Counted from the first letter of the stretch, positions 52,388 to 62,934 are shown. The stretch: DNA of 64,000 nucleotides from Mariniflexile fucanivorans (GCF_004341235.1 NZ_SLUP01000006.1:248001-312000), one strand, 5' to 3'. Notes: generated by a model from the letters alone, not told the origin. Numbers and translations are program-made.

Positions 52388-55237
52388 ATGAGCCAATTCA
52401 ACGATTTTATTGAAGTTAAAGGAGCTAGAGTCCACAATCTTAAAAACATAGATGTATCCATTCCCAGAGAGCAGCTTGTTGTTATTACAGGCTTATCTGG
52501 TAGTGGAAAATCATCATTAGCTTTTGATACTATTTATGCCGAAGGACAACGTCGTTATATCGAGACGTTTTCTGCGTATGCACGTCAATTTTTAGGAGGC
52601 TTGGAGCGACCAGATGTTGATAAAATTGATGGTTTAAGTCCGGTAATTGCCATAGAACAAAAAACAACCAGTAAATCACCTCGATCAACCGTTGGAACTA
52701 TTACTGAAATATACGATTTTTTACGCTTATTATTTGCCCGTGCCAGTGATGCCTATAGTTACAATACAGGCGAAAAAATGATAAGTTATAGCGACGAGCA
52801 AATTAAAGAACTTATTACAGCCGACTTCAAAGGCAAACGCATTAATATTTTAGCCCCTGTAATACGCTCTCGTAAAGGGCATTACCGCGAATTATTTGAG
52901 CAAATTGGAAAGCAAGGTTTTGTAAAAGTAAGAACAGACGGCGAGATAAAAGACATCACCAAAGGCATGATGTTGGACCGATACAAAACGCACGATATTG
53001 AGATTGTTATAGACCGATTGGTTATAGACGGTACTTCAGATAATGATAAACGCCTTACGGAAACCATTAACACCGCCATGTATCATGGTGAAGATGTGTT
53101 GATGATTATTGATCAAGATACGAACGAAACACGTTATTTTAGCCGTAATTTAATGTGCCCTTCTTCGGGAATTTCATACCCAAATCCTGAACCTAATAAT
53201 TTTTCATTTAACTCACCAAAAGGTGCTTGCGATACCTGCAATGGTATTGGAACTTTATATAAAGTAAATGAAACAAAAATTATTCCCGATGATAGCCTTT
53301 CTATAAAAGCGGGTGCTTTAGCTCCACATGGACCAGAAAAAAGCAGTTGGATTTTTAAACAATTTGAAACCATTGCACAACGTTTCAACTTTAAATTAAC
53401 AGATGCTTATAAAGACATTCCACAGGAAGCAAAACAAATGATTCTGTATGGTGGCAATGAAAAATTTTCGGTTGAAAGTAAAACATTGGGCGTTACCCGC
53501 GATTATAAAATAGATTTTGAAGGTGTTGCCAATTTTATTGAAAACCAATATAAAACAGCCGAATCTACATCATTAAAACGTTGGGCAAAAGACTATATGG
53601 ATAAAGTAGTTTGTCCTGAATGTGAAGGATCTCGCTTAAAAAAGGAATCGCTTTACTTCAAAATAAACGAAAAAAATATTGCAGAACTTGCCAATGCAGA
53701 TATTGTAGAATTAGCAGCTTGGTTTAACGACTTGCACAAACATCTTTCAGATAAACAATTTAAAATTGCTGAAGAAGTTCTAAAAGAAATAAAAGCCAGA
53801 TTACAGTTTTTGTTGGATGTAGGTTTAGATTATTTATCATTAAATAGAAGTTCAAAATCCCTATCGGGTGGTGAAGCACAACGCATTCGACTGGCGACAC
53901 AAATTGGTTCGCAGTTGGTGGGTGTGCTTTATATTTTAGATGAACCTAGTATTGGTTTGCATCAACGCGATAATGAAAAATTGATTAATTCCCTAATTTC
54001 ACTTCGTGATATTGGAAATTCAGTAATTGTTGTTGAACACGATAAAGACATGATTGAACGTGCCGATTACGTTATTGATATTGGCCCAAAAGCCGGAAAA
54101 TATGGAGGAGAAATTATAAGCATCGGCACACCACAAGAACTTCTAACTCACCACACCTTAACCGCCGATTACTTAAATGGCACTAAACAAATTGAGATTC
54201 CTAAAAAACGTCGAGAAGGCAATGGGAAATTTATTGAGCTTAAAGGCTGTACGGGTAATAATTTAAAAAATGTATCAGTTAAATTTCCTTTAGGAAAAAT
54301 GATTGGTGTAACGGGCGTTTCTGGCAGTGGAAAATCAACATTAATTAACGAAACCCTCTACCCTATTTTAAATGCTTATTATTTTAACGGCGTTAAAAAA
54401 CCAATGCCTTATAAAAGCATAAAAGGATTGGAGCATATTGATAAAGTAATTGATATTAACCAATCGCCCATTGGTAGAACACCACGAAGCAATCCAGCGA
54501 CTTACACCAAAACCTTTGACGAAATAAGAAGTTTGTTTGCTAAAATACCCGAAGCTATGATTCGTGGTTACAAGGCAGGCCGTTTTAGTTTTAACGTAAA
54601 AGGTGGCCGTTGCGAAACCTGTCAAGGTGGTGGTTTACGAGTAATTGAAATGAATTTTCTACCAGATGTATATGTAGAATGCGAAACTTGCCAAGGCAAG
54701 CGTTTTAACCGTGAAACTTTAGAAATTCGTTATAAAGGAAAAAGCATCAGTGATGTGTTGGATATGACTATTAATGAAGCGGTGCCATTTTTCGAACACA
54801 TTCCTAAAATTCATAATAAACTTAAAACCATTAAAGATGTTGGTTTGGGTTACATCACTCTAGGTCAACAAAGTACCACGCTTTCGGGAGGTGAAGCACA
54901 GCGTATTAAATTAGCAACCGAATTAAGCAAACGCGATACTGGAAACACATTTTATATATTGGATGAACCTACAACGGGACTTCATTTTGAAGACATTCGA
55001 GTACTCATGATTGTGCTTAATAAACTAGCAAATAAAGGAAATACCGTATTAATTATTGAACATAATTTAGATGTTATTAAAACTGTAGACCATATTATTG
55101 ATGTTGGCTATGAAGGCGGAAGAGGTGGCGGACAAATAATAGTTGAAGGCACTCCCGAAGAAGTTGCTAAACATAAAAAAAGTTATACTGCGAAGTTTTT
55201 AAAGAAAGAACTAGCTCAATTTGCAATTGATAATTGA
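52388..55237 (+). CDS. uvrA: UvrA excinuclease subunit A
   Basis: Damage-recognition ATPase of nucleotide excision repair. From ATG 52388, about 949 residues, beginning [20 protein letters not shown]; the TTG at 52370 lies in the promoter. Two ABC modules are seen: Walker [13 protein letters not shown] near 34 and [13 protein letters not shown] near 642; signature LSGGEAQRI twice (near 492 and 829). Zinc sites: CDTCNGIG near 280, CPECEGSRL near 410, and CETCQGGG plus CETCQGKRF near 740-765. Normal length. An octamer array follows before the next gene. Confidence 0.97.
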   Translation: MSQFNDFIEVKGARVHNLKNIDVSIPREQLVVITGLSGSGKSSLAFDTIYAEGQRRYIETFSAYARQFLGGLERPDVDKIDGLSPVIAIEQKTTSKSPRSTVGTITEIYDFLRLLFARASDAYSYNTGEKMISYSDEQIKELITADFKGKRINILAPVIRSRKGHYRELFEQIGKQGFVKVRTDGEIKDITKGMMLDRYKTHDIEIVIDRLVIDGTSDNDKRLTETINTAMYHGEDVLMIIDQDTNETRYFSRNLMCPSSGISYPNPEPNNFSFNSPKGACDTCNGIGTLYKVNETKIIPDDSLSIKAGALAPHGPEKSSWIFKQFETIAQRFNFKLTDAYKDIPQEAKQMILYGGNEKFSVESKTLGVTRDYKIDFEGVANFIENQYKTAESTSLKRWAKDYMDKVVCPECEGSRLKKESLYFKINEKNIAELANADIVELAAWFNDLHKHLSDKQFKIAEEVLKEIKARLQFLLDVGLDYLSLNRSSKSLSGGEAQRIRLATQIGSQLVGVLYILDEPSIGLHQRDNEKLINSLISLRDIGNSVIVVEHDKDMIERADYVIDIGPKAGKYGGEIISIGTPQELLTHHTLTADYLNGTKQIEIPKKRREGNGKFIELKGCTGNNLKNVSVKFPLGKMIGVTGVSGSGKSTLINETLYPILNAYYFNGVKKPMPYKSIKGLEHIDKVIDINQSPIGRTPRSNPATYTKTFDEIRSLFAKIPEAMIRGYKAGRFSFNVKGGRCETCQGGGLRVIEMNFLPDVYVECETCQGKRFNRETLEIRYKGKSISDVLDMTINEAVPFFEHIPKIHNKLKTIKDVGLGYITLGQQSTTLSGGEAQRIKLATELSKRDTGNTFYILDEPTTGLHFEDIRVLMIVLNKLANKGNTVLIIEHNLDVIKTVDHIIDVGYEGGRGGGQIIVEGTPEEVAKHKKSYTAKFLKKELAQFAIDN

Positions 55238-55249
55238 TAATTGAATTTA

Positions 55250-55289
55250 AACAAATTAACAACTAAACGAATAAACGAATAAACATATA
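55250..55289. repeat. Intergenic octamer array (AACGAATA) ending at a start codon
   Basis: Five units in 8-bp register: AACAAATT, AACAACTA, AACGAATA, AACGAATA, AACATATA. The last base of the last unit is the A of the ATG of the LOG-family gene. Confidence 0.85.
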
Positions 55290-55978
55290 TGAGATTAGAA
55301 AAACATAGTAAAGCTTGGAATGAAATAAAAACAAACGATTCTTGGGCTATTTTTAAAATTATGGGCGAATTTGTTAACGGCTATGAAAAGCTTAGCAAAA
55401 TCGGTCCATGTGTATCTATTTTTGGTTCTGCGAGAACAAAACCGGAAGACTCTTATTACCTACTTGCCGAAAGCATAGCAAAGCGCATAGTAGAAGCTGG
55501 TTACGGTGTTATTACTGGTGGCGGACCGGGTATTATGGAAGCTGGTAATAAAGGCGCCCATTTAGGCGGAGGCACCTCGGTTGGCCTAAATATTGAATTG
55601 CCTTTTGAACAACATGATAACCCATACATTGACTCTGATAAAAGCTTGGATTTCGACTATTTCTTTGTTCGTAAAGTCATGTTTGTTAAGTACTCACAAG
55701 GTTTTGTGGTCATGCCTGGTGGGTTTGGCACATTGGATGAATTGTTTGAGGCCATTACCCTAATTCAAACACACAAAATTGAAAGATTCCCCATTATTTT
55801 AGTGGGCACCAAATTCTGGGAAGGACTTTTAGGTTGGATAAAATCGACACTTTTAGAATCGTTTGGAAATATAAGTGCTAAAGATTTGGATTTAATTCAT
55901 TTGGTTGATAATGAAGATGAAGTGGTAGCAATCCTAGACTCATTCTATAATGGATCTGATTTAAGTCCTAATTTCTAA
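55289..55978 (+). CDS. LOG-family (TIGR00730) protein
   Basis: 229 residues of the Rossmann-like LOG/lysine-decarboxylase-like family, whose members cleave ribose 5'-phosphate from cytokinin or purine nucleotides. The hallmark PGGFGTLDE motif is in GFVVMPGGFGTLDEL near residue 150, and GGGPGIMEAGNKGAH near 80 gives the phosphate-binding loop. It follows uvrA by 51 nt of octamer repeat and lacks a clear ribosome binding site because the repeat abuts the start. Confidence 0.88.
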   Translation: MRLEKHSKAWNEIKTNDSWAIFKIMGEFVNGYEKLSKIGPCVSIFGSARTKPEDSYYLLAESIAKRIVEAGYGVITGGGPGIMEAGNKGAHLGGGTSVGLNIELPFEQHDNPYIDSDKSLDFDYFFVRKVMFVKYSQGFVVMPGGFGTLDELFEAITLIQTHKIERFPIILVGTKFWEGLLGWIKSTLLESFGNISAKDLDLIHLVDNEDEVVAILDSFYNGSDLSPNF

Positions 55979-55990
55979 GACTTTTCATTA

Positions 55991-56017
55991 AACAAATAAC
56001 CAAATAAACAGATAAAC
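55991..56017. repeat. Intergenic octamer array (AACAAATA)
   Basis: AACAAATA, ACCAAATA, AACAGATA and AAC in 8-bp register, right after the LOG-family stop codon. Confidence 0.75.
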
Positions 56018-56089
56018 TTAGCTGCTAAGTATATTTTATTATCTTGCAGCGCCTTTTAAATTATTAATCCTATATATGTTTAAATTAAA

Positions 56090-58921
56090 TTGAAACTACA
56101 GGTATTCAGTTGTATTCTATACAGTTTAATGTGTTATGCGAGCTTTGGTCAAAACAAAATTGATTTAAAGGCGGCTTTTGATATTGAAAATAAACAAATA
56201 AGGATATCACAAACTATCCAATATCAAAACACAACCCAAGACGAGCTTCAAAGTATTTATTTAAACGACTGGAACAATAGTTATTCAACAAAAAAAACAC
56301 CACTAGCTATTCGTTTGGCAGACGAATACAAAAATGTTTTTCATTTAGCAAAAAATGAAGACAGAGGTTTTTCTGTCATCATATCTATCAAACAAGAGGG
56401 TGAAGATTTAGTGTTTAAACAAGTAAAAAATCAACTAGATATTATTAAGGTTGAACTTAAAAATCCATTAAAACCTAACGAGTTTTACAACATTCAGTTA
56501 GAATATATAGTGCAAATACCAAGCGATAAGTTTACAAGTTATGGTATTACAAATACGGGAGATTTAAACTTGAGATATTGGTATATTACACCTGCCATTT
56601 ACGATGGGCAATGGCAGTACTACAGCAATAAAGATTTAGACGATTTATACATTCCGGCTGCCGATGTGCATCTTGATATTGAGTACCCTTTAGGCTACAA
56701 ATTAACTTCAGAATTAGATATAAGTAACCAATCACAATCAACTGATAAACAATTTATTGAATTAAAAGGAAAAAATATTTTAAACACTAAATTGTTCTTA
56801 AATAAAGTTTCAACATTCAATACCATTCAAAAAGATGGTTTTTCGCTTATATCCAATATGGATGACGAAGGTTTAGACGTGATTGAGAAGGTTTTAATTA
56901 CTGAAAGAGTAACAACTTTTATCCAACAGAAACTTGGAAATTATCCACACAATCAACTTCTTTTAACAAGTATTGATTACAACAAAGACCCTTTATATGG
57001 TTTAAACTTTTTACCAAATTTCATCAAGCCATATCCCAACCATTTTCAGTACGAATTGAAACTTTTAAAAGTAGCCCTTCGCAACTATTTAGAAAACACC
57101 CTGCTTATAAACCCTAGAACCGACCAATGGTTGCTCGATGGTATTCAAATGTATTATTTAATTGATTACGTTGATGAGCATTACCCAAATATGAAGTTTT
57201 TAGGAGGCCTATCAGATGTTTGGGGAATTCGTTCATTTCATGCAGCCGACATGAGATTTAACGAAAAATACACCATGGCCTATATGCTAATGGCAAGAAC
57301 CAATAGAGACCAGCCCTTAACAATGGCAAAAGATTCGTTGCTAAAATTCAACAATAGTATTGCCAATAAATACAAAGCAGGAATAGGTCTAAAATATTTG
57401 GATGACTTTATAAACCATGATGTCGTTGAAAACAGCTTAGCATCATTTGTTATTGAAAACAAATTAAAACCAGTTTCAACCACAGATTTTGAAACTTATA
57501 TAAAATCAAAAACAGATAAAAACATTGATTGGTTTTTTACCGATTATTTGAACACCAGAAAGAAGATAGATTTTAAAATAAAAAAGGTACATAAAACTGA
57601 AGACTCTATTACTTTAACTATTAAAAACAAGCAAAATAACAGCATGCCTGTTTCATTATACACATTAAATAATGATAGCATCATATCAAAAACTTGGATT
57701 GAAAACATAACCGAAAACAAAACCATTACCATCCCTAGAAATGATGCCAATAAACTGGTTTTAAATTACAATAGCATTATACCCGAAATTAATGCTCGTG
57801 ACAATTGGAAATCGTTAAAAGGATTCTTTTTTAATAATAAACCATTACAATTTAGAGTTTTTCAAGACATTGAAGACCCCTATTACAACCAAGTATTTTT
57901 TATGCCTATTCTTGAGTTTAACAACATTTATGATGGGGTTACGCTTGGTTTTAGAGTTTACAACAAAACCGTTTTAAGAAAACTGTTTAATTATCGTTTC
58001 GAACCTCAATATTCTTTAAAATCCAAAACATTTACAGGGTCTGCAGCTGTTTTTATGACGCACTATTTAGAGAATTCCGATCTCTATGCCATTAACTACG
58101 GCATGAGTGCCGGGTATTCCTCTTATGCTGAAAATTTATTCGTTAGGCAATTATCGCCATCATTAATGTTTCTTTTTAGAGAGAAAAACGATTTTCGTTC
58201 AAATAAAAAAGAATCACTTACACTACGATATGTAGATATTAAAAGAGATAAAGATATTAATAACGTTTTAACATCAAACGAACCCAATTATGGCGTTTTT
58301 AATGCCCGTTATATTGATTCGGATGATAACTTAATAAATTTCAGTAAATGGTATACTGATGTTCAAATTGCAAAAAACTTTAGTAAGCTCTCGTTTAATT
58401 ATGAATACCGCCGTTTATATGAAAGTAACAGGCAATTAAACTTACGTTTTTTTGCGGGTACATTTTTAAAAAACAATAACGACCCAAATTCCAATTACTT
58501 CAGTTTTGCATTAGATAGACCCACCGATTATTTATTTGAATACCCCTATTTAGGACGATCGGAAGAATCAGGTATTTTTAGTCAACAATATATTGATGCC
58601 GAAGGTGGTTTTAAATCAAAATTAGATACACCTTTTGCCAATCAATGGCTTACTACTGCAAACGCCAGCACAACCTTGTGGAAATATGTGTTGTTATATG
58701 GTGATATAGGTTTGGTTAAAAACAAATTTAATGATCCCCATTTTGTTTATGATTCTGGGATTAGAATAAATTTAGTTACCGATTACTTTGAAATTTACTT
58801 ACCCATTTATTCCAATTTAGGTTGGGAAACTGGACTGCCAAATTACGACCAAAAAATACGTTTTAAGTTTACCGTAGACCCACAAGCACTTTTAGGTTTA
58901 TTTAGACGCCGCTGGTACTAA
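56090..58921 (+). CDS. Inactive M1-like peptidase domain fused to an outer-membrane beta-barrel
   Basis: 943 residues from a TTG start; no in-frame ATG gives the signal peptide (MKLQVFSCILYSLMCYASFG). Residues about 25-560 follow the M1 aminopeptidase/gluzincin layout (N-terminal saddle, then a helical peptidase domain). The zinc motif HExxH is replaced by K-V-A-L-R at 327-331, and the WLNEG of the third ligand reads WLLDG at 347-351, so it cannot bind zinc in the usual way. Residues about 600-943 form repeated beta hairpins that end in RRRWY, like D15-type outer-membrane barrels. It may be an export or binding protein on the cell surface. It is a single gene. Confidence 0.75.
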   Translation: MKLQVFSCILYSLMCYASFGQNKIDLKAAFDIENKQIRISQTIQYQNTTQDELQSIYLNDWNNSYSTKKTPLAIRLADEYKNVFHLAKNEDRGFSVIISIKQEGEDLVFKQVKNQLDIIKVELKNPLKPNEFYNIQLEYIVQIPSDKFTSYGITNTGDLNLRYWYITPAIYDGQWQYYSNKDLDDLYIPAADVHLDIEYPLGYKLTSELDISNQSQSTDKQFIELKGKNILNTKLFLNKVSTFNTIQKDGFSLISNMDDEGLDVIEKVLITERVTTFIQQKLGNYPHNQLLLTSIDYNKDPLYGLNFLPNFIKPYPNHFQYELKLLKVALRNYLENTLLINPRTDQWLLDGIQMYYLIDYVDEHYPNMKFLGGLSDVWGIRSFHAADMRFNEKYTMAYMLMARTNRDQPLTMAKDSLLKFNNSIANKYKAGIGLKYLDDFINHDVVENSLASFVIENKLKPVSTTDFETYIKSKTDKNIDWFFTDYLNTRKKIDFKIKKVHKTEDSITLTIKNKQNNSMPVSLYTLNNDSIISKTWIENITENKTITIPRNDANKLVLNYNSIIPEINARDNWKSLKGFFFNNKPLQFRVFQDIEDPYYNQVFFMPILEFNNIYDGVTLGFRVYNKTVLRKLFNYRFEPQYSLKSKTFTGSAAVFMTHYLENSDLYAINYGMSAGYSSYAENLFVRQLSPSLMFLFREKNDFRSNKKESLTLRYVDIKRDKDINNVLTSNEPNYGVFNARYIDSDDNLINFSKWYTDVQIAKNFSKLSFNYEYRRLYESNRQLNLRFFAGTFLKNNNDPNSNYFSFALDRPTDYLFEYPYLGRSEESGIFSQQYIDAEGGFKSKLDTPFANQWLTTANASTTLWKYVLLYGDIGLVKNKFNDPHFVYDSGIRINLVTDYFEIYLPIYSNLGWETGLPNYDQKIRFKFTVDPQALLGLFRRRWY

Positions 58922-59041
58922 TTGTTAAAACTCTTATACTATTACCAGTCATTTATAATTTTTATTAACAAATCAATAATTTAAAAAAATGAATGCTTTA
59001 AATTATTAAGGATTTCATAATTAATTGTATTGTTTTTTTAA

Positions 59042-59072
59042 TTGTAAAAACCGCAAACTTTAACTACTTTTG
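59042..59072 (+). promoter_or_regulatory. Promoter of the fused E1 dehydrogenase gene
   Basis: TTG at 59042-59044 and TACTTTTG at 59065-59072, exactly 20 nt apart; the ATG is at 59095. The best promoter match in the window. Confidence 0.7.
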
Positions 59073-59094
59073 CAAAAGACAAAGCATTACACTT

Positions 59095-61506
59095 ATGCAC
59101 TCAATTCCAGATTTGAAAAACAATATATCATTCGACGATTTTAAAGCTGAAGTTTTAAACGATTATAAAATAGCTGTAAAAAGTAGGGAATGTAGTTTAT
59201 TAGGTCGTCGAGAGGTTTTAACAGGAAAAGCTAAATTTGGAATTTTTGGAGATGGTAAAGAAGTTCCTCAATTAGCTTTGGCAAAAGCCTTTAAAAAAGG
59301 CGATTGGAGATCGGGTTACTACCGAGACCAAACCTTTATGATGGCAATTGACGAGCTAACCATAGAGCAATTTTTTGCTGGTTTATACGCCAATACCAAT
59401 TTAGAATTGGAACCTATGTCTGCAGGCCGACAAATGGGAGGGCATTTTGTTACCCATAGTTTAAACAACGATGGAAGTTGGAAAAACCTAACCAACCAAT
59501 ACAATTCCAGTGCCGATATATCTCCTACCGCAGCGCAAATGCCTCGTTTATTAGGGTTAGCTCAAGCATCGAAAATTTTCAGACAAGTTGAAGGGATTAA
59601 TACCACCAACTTTTCGGTTAATGGTAATGAAGTCGCTTGGGGTACTATTGGAAATGCAAGTACTAGCGAAGGCTTGTTTTTCGAAACCATAAATGCCGCT
59701 GGAGTTTTACAAGTTCCTTTGGTAATTAGTATCTGGGATGATGAATACGGAATTTCGGTACACGCCAAACACCAAACAACTAAAGAAAATATATCTGAAA
59801 TTCTAAAAGGATTTCAAAGAAACGATAAACAAAAAGGCTTTGAAATACTTCGTGTTAAAGGTTGGGATTATGCTAATTTAGTAGAAACCTACCAAGAAGC
59901 AGCAGCTATTGCTCGTGAAGAGCACGTTCCTGTTTTAATTCATGTTTTAGAATTAACACAACCACAGGGCCATTCTACATCTGGCTCGCACGAACGTTAT
60001 AAAACACAAGAACGCTTAGCTTGGGAAACCCAACACGATTGTAATGCTAAAATGCGTGATTGGATTATAGAAAGCGGTATAGCCACCAATGAAACACTCT
60101 TAGAAATTGAAAGAGCCATAAAAAGGGAGGTTCGTGAAGCTAGAAAAAATGCTTGGAATACTTTTTTAAAACCTATACTTAAAGAACAAAGTGATTTAAT
60201 TTCTTTATTGAAACAAGTAGCTTCAAAAAGTACAAATGGTGTTTTTATTGAAAAATTAAAAGATAATTTAGCATCCATTGATGAGCCAACAAGAAAAGAT
60301 ATTCTATCTACAGCAAGAAAAACATTAGTTCATTTAATTAAAGAATCTTTTTTAGAAAAAGAGCAACTTATCAATTGGATCAATAAAACCTTTGAAACTA
60401 TTCAACCAAATTTCAGTTCTCATTTATATTCTGAAACCAATCGTTCTAATATCCTAATAAAAGAAATTAAACCAATTTATAGTGAAGATGCAGATCTGGT
60501 TGATGGACGTATCATTCTTCGTGATAATTTTGATAACATTTTCAGCAACTATCCAGAAGCACTTGTTTTTGGTGAAGACACAGGAAATATTGGCGATGTA
60601 AATCAAGGTTTAGAAGGTTTACAAGAAAAATATGGCGAGTTAAGAGTTGCCGATACGGGTATTAGAGAAGCTACCATTATTGGCCAAGGTATTGGCATGT
60701 CGTTACGTGGTTTGCGCCCAATTGCCGAAATTCAGTATTTAGATTATATACTCTATGCTATTCAAATTATTAGTGACGATTTATCTACTACACATTACAG
60801 AACCAAGGGCAAACAAAAATCGCCACTAATTATTAGAACACGTGGACATCGTTTGGAAGGTATTTGGCATTCAGGTTCACAAATGGGAGGCATCTTAAAT
60901 CTTATAAGAGGCGTTCATTTATTAGTACCCAGAAACATGACCAAAGCCGCAGGTTTTTACAACACACTTTTAAAAGGTGATGATCCGGCAATAGTAGTGG
61001 AATGTCTTAACGGATATAGACTTAAAGAAAAAAAACCAAGTAATTTAAGTGCCATTCAAACCCCAATAGGCGTGGTTGAAACCATAAAAGATGGAAAGGA
61101 TATTACTTTAGTCTCTTATGGTTCTACCTTACGTATTGTAGAGCAAGTGGCAAAAGATTTGTTAGCTGTTAATATTGATGCTGAAATAATTGATGTACAA
61201 TCGTTATTACCCTTCGATTTAAGTCATGATATTGCTAAAAGCATCCAAAAAACCAATCGTTTAATGGTTATTGATGAAGATGTGCCAGGAGGTGCTTCTG
61301 CTTATATTTTAAATGAAATTTTAAACATTCAAAATGCCTATCAATACTTAGATAGCCAACCTAAAACACTTACCGCAAAAGCACACAGACCAGCTTATGG
61401 AAATGATGGCGATTATTTTTCAAAACCATCTGCCGAAGATATTTTTGAAGCTGTATATGGCGTTATGCATGAGGCAAACCCAAATGAATTCCCTAAACTA
61501 CGATAG
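59095..61506 (+). CDS. Fused 2-oxoacid dehydrogenase E1 alpha/beta (branched-chain type)
   Basis: 803 residues: residues 1-370 are E1 alpha (GYYRDQTFMMAIDEL, PTAAQMPRLLGLAQASK, and the TPP motif GNASTSEGLFFETINAAG, with WDDEYGISVHAKHQT), and 460-800 are E1 beta (GEDTGNIGDVNQGLEGLQ, ADTGIREATIIGQGIGMSL, RTRGHRLEGIWHSGSQMGG, DVQSLLPFD). It takes part in thiamine-diphosphate decarboxylation of 2-oxoacids, probably branched-chain, with lipoyl E2 and E3 elsewhere. Alpha/beta fusion is a Bacteroidota habit. The gene starts a run that includes DoxX. Confidence 0.9.
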   Translation: MHSIPDLKNNISFDDFKAEVLNDYKIAVKSRECSLLGRREVLTGKAKFGIFGDGKEVPQLALAKAFKKGDWRSGYYRDQTFMMAIDELTIEQFFAGLYANTNLELEPMSAGRQMGGHFVTHSLNNDGSWKNLTNQYNSSADISPTAAQMPRLLGLAQASKIFRQVEGINTTNFSVNGNEVAWGTIGNASTSEGLFFETINAAGVLQVPLVISIWDDEYGISVHAKHQTTKENISEILKGFQRNDKQKGFEILRVKGWDYANLVETYQEAAAIAREEHVPVLIHVLELTQPQGHSTSGSHERYKTQERLAWETQHDCNAKMRDWIIESGIATNETLLEIERAIKREVREARKNAWNTFLKPILKEQSDLISLLKQVASKSTNGVFIEKLKDNLASIDEPTRKDILSTARKTLVHLIKESFLEKEQLINWINKTFETIQPNFSSHLYSETNRSNILIKEIKPIYSEDADLVDGRIILRDNFDNIFSNYPEALVFGEDTGNIGDVNQGLEGLQEKYGELRVADTGIREATIIGQGIGMSLRGLRPIAEIQYLDYILYAIQIISDDLSTTHYRTKGKQKSPLIIRTRGHRLEGIWHSGSQMGGILNLIRGVHLLVPRNMTKAAGFYNTLLKGDDPAIVVECLNGYRLKEKKPSNLSAIQTPIGVVETIKDGKDITLVSYGSTLRIVEQVAKDLLAVNIDAEIIDVQSLLPFDLSHDIAKSIQKTNRLMVIDEDVPGGASAYILNEILNIQNAYQYLDSQPKTLTAKAHRPAYGNDGDYFSKPSAEDIFEAVYGVMHEANPNEFPKLR

Positions 61507-61521
61507 AAACCTACACTCAAA

Positions 61522-61911
61522 ATGAATAAAAAATTTAACAATTTAGGCTTATTGATTCTTAGGTTAGGTTTTGCAGGTATGATGCTTACACATGGCATCC
61601 CCAAACTAAATTTATTATTTCAAAGTCCTATAAAGTTTGCAGATCCTATTGGTTTTGGAGAAGTTCCATCTTTAATTTTAGCTCTAATAGGCGAAGTAGT
61701 GGCTCCAATTTTTATCATAATTGGTTTTAAAACAAGATTAGCCACTATTCCTGTTATTATTACCATGTGTGTTGCTGCTTTTGTTGTTCTTGCTGAAAAA
61801 CCTTTTGACGTAAAAGAAAAAGCCATTCTGTTTTTAATTGGCTTTTTAGCTATTTTATTAATGAATGCTGGCAAATATTCTATTGACGGATTTAAAAACA
61901 AAAGCGTTTGA
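61522..61911 (+). CDS. DoxX-family membrane protein
   Basis: 129 residues with four membrane helices, opening NNLGLLILRLGFAGMMLTHGIPKL, the characteristic first helix of the DoxX/SURF4-like family, which often acts in redox or electron-transfer contexts. It starts 16 nt after the E1 gene. The stop codon overlaps the TTG start of the next gene by 3 of 4 bases. Confidence 0.85.
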   Translation: MNKKFNNLGLLILRLGFAGMMLTHGIPKLNLLFQSPIKFADPIGFGEVPSLILALIGEVVAPIFIIIGFKTRLATIPVIITMCVAAFVVLAEKPFDVKEKAILFLIGFLAILLMNAGKYSIDGFKNKSV

Positions 61912-62379
61912 AAGCGGCTTCAATTGTTGAAATAAAAAAGGAATTAAGCCATAAATCTTCCGAAGAATTAGCAGAACTATGTTTACGCCTTTCAAGATTC
62001 AAAAAAGAAAATAAAGAACTTCTCACCTATTTACTTTTTGAGTCTCATAATGAAGAAGATTATATAGAATCTGTGAAAAGTTATATAGATACTCAATTTG
62101 AACAAATTAACACGGCTAGTTATTTTTACATCCGCAAAAGTGCCCGTAAAATATTAACCAACACTAAAAAAATACATTCGGTACTCACAAACCAAAGAAA
62201 CTGAAGCAGAACTTCTTTTGTATTTCTGCCAAAAATTAAAAGATTTTTCACCAAGTATTAAATACAGTACACAGTTGCAAAACATGTACAATAGGCAGGT
62301 TCTATTGATAAAAAAATTAGTTTCAACACTTCACGAAGATTTACAATATGATTATAATTTGATGCTTGAAAGTTTGTAA
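61908..62379 (+). pseudogene. Frameshifted conserved small gene
   Basis: The TTG start at 61908 shares bases with the DoxX stop. Translation runs 98 codons to a stop at 62204, yet a second frame continues the protein with KKYIRYSQTKETEAELLLYF and on to a natural end LMLESL at 62379. The switch falls in a run of seven A at 62166-62172; six A would give one continuous protein of 156 residues, similar to a helical flavobacterial family I recall. It may be a pseudogene, a sequencing error in the homopolymer, or programmed slippage. No function is known. Confidence 0.7.
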
Positions 62380-62478
62380 ATTATAGCAAAATCATATCAC
62401 AAATTTAATTTTTGATTTTAAAACACTAAATTAGATACAAATTTAATTCACTGAATTCTAATTAAAAACCTTAAAATC

Positions 62479-62871
62479 ATGGAAAATACCCAACAAAATG
62501 CTGTTAGCTGGTTCGAAATTTATGTAAACGATATGCCGAGAGCTACAAAGTTCTACGAAACCGTATTTAAAACTACTTTAGAAGCACTCGCCACACCTAC
62601 TAAAGAACTGGATATGACCATGCATGCATTTCCCTCAAACATGAATACTTATGGAGCAAGTGGTGCTTTAGTAAAAATGGATGGTTTTAGTGCTGGTGGT
62701 AACAGTACCATTGTATATTTCTACAGTGACGATTGTAGTGTGGAAGAAGCCCGCATCACACCTGCTGGCGGTAAGGTTTTTACATCTAAAATGTCTATTG
62801 GTGAACACGGTTTTATTGTTTTGGGCACCGATACTGAAGGCAACATGTTTGGAATTCACTCCATGAAGTAA
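62479..62871 (+). CDS. VOC (glyoxalase/dioxygenase fold) protein
   Basis: 130 residues with the vicinal-oxygen-chelate layout: SWFEIYVNDMPRATKFYETVF at the N-terminus and GEHGFIVLGTDTEGNMFGIH at the C-terminus, a single-domain metal-site fold. The sequence resembles the VOC group of small oxidoreductase-like proteins; the substrate is not known. It is a single gene with no clear promoter. Confidence 0.85.
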   Translation: MENTQQNAVSWFEIYVNDMPRATKFYETVFKTTLEALATPTKELDMTMHAFPSNMNTYGASGALVKMDGFSAGGNSTIVYFYSDDCSVEEARITPAGGKVFTSKMSIGEHGFIVLGTDTEGNMFGIHSMK

Positions 62872-62900
62872 TTTGATGAACTTTTAGTTGCTGAAAACTT

Positions 62901-62908
62901 TATATTTG
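62901..62908 (+). promoter_or_regulatory. Promoter -7 element of the methyltransferase gene
   Basis: TATATTTG, full match, 26 nt before the ATG. A TTG upstream is at 25 nt, slightly long. Confidence 0.4.
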
Positions 62909-62934
62909 CATCATATTAATTTAAGTATGAACAT

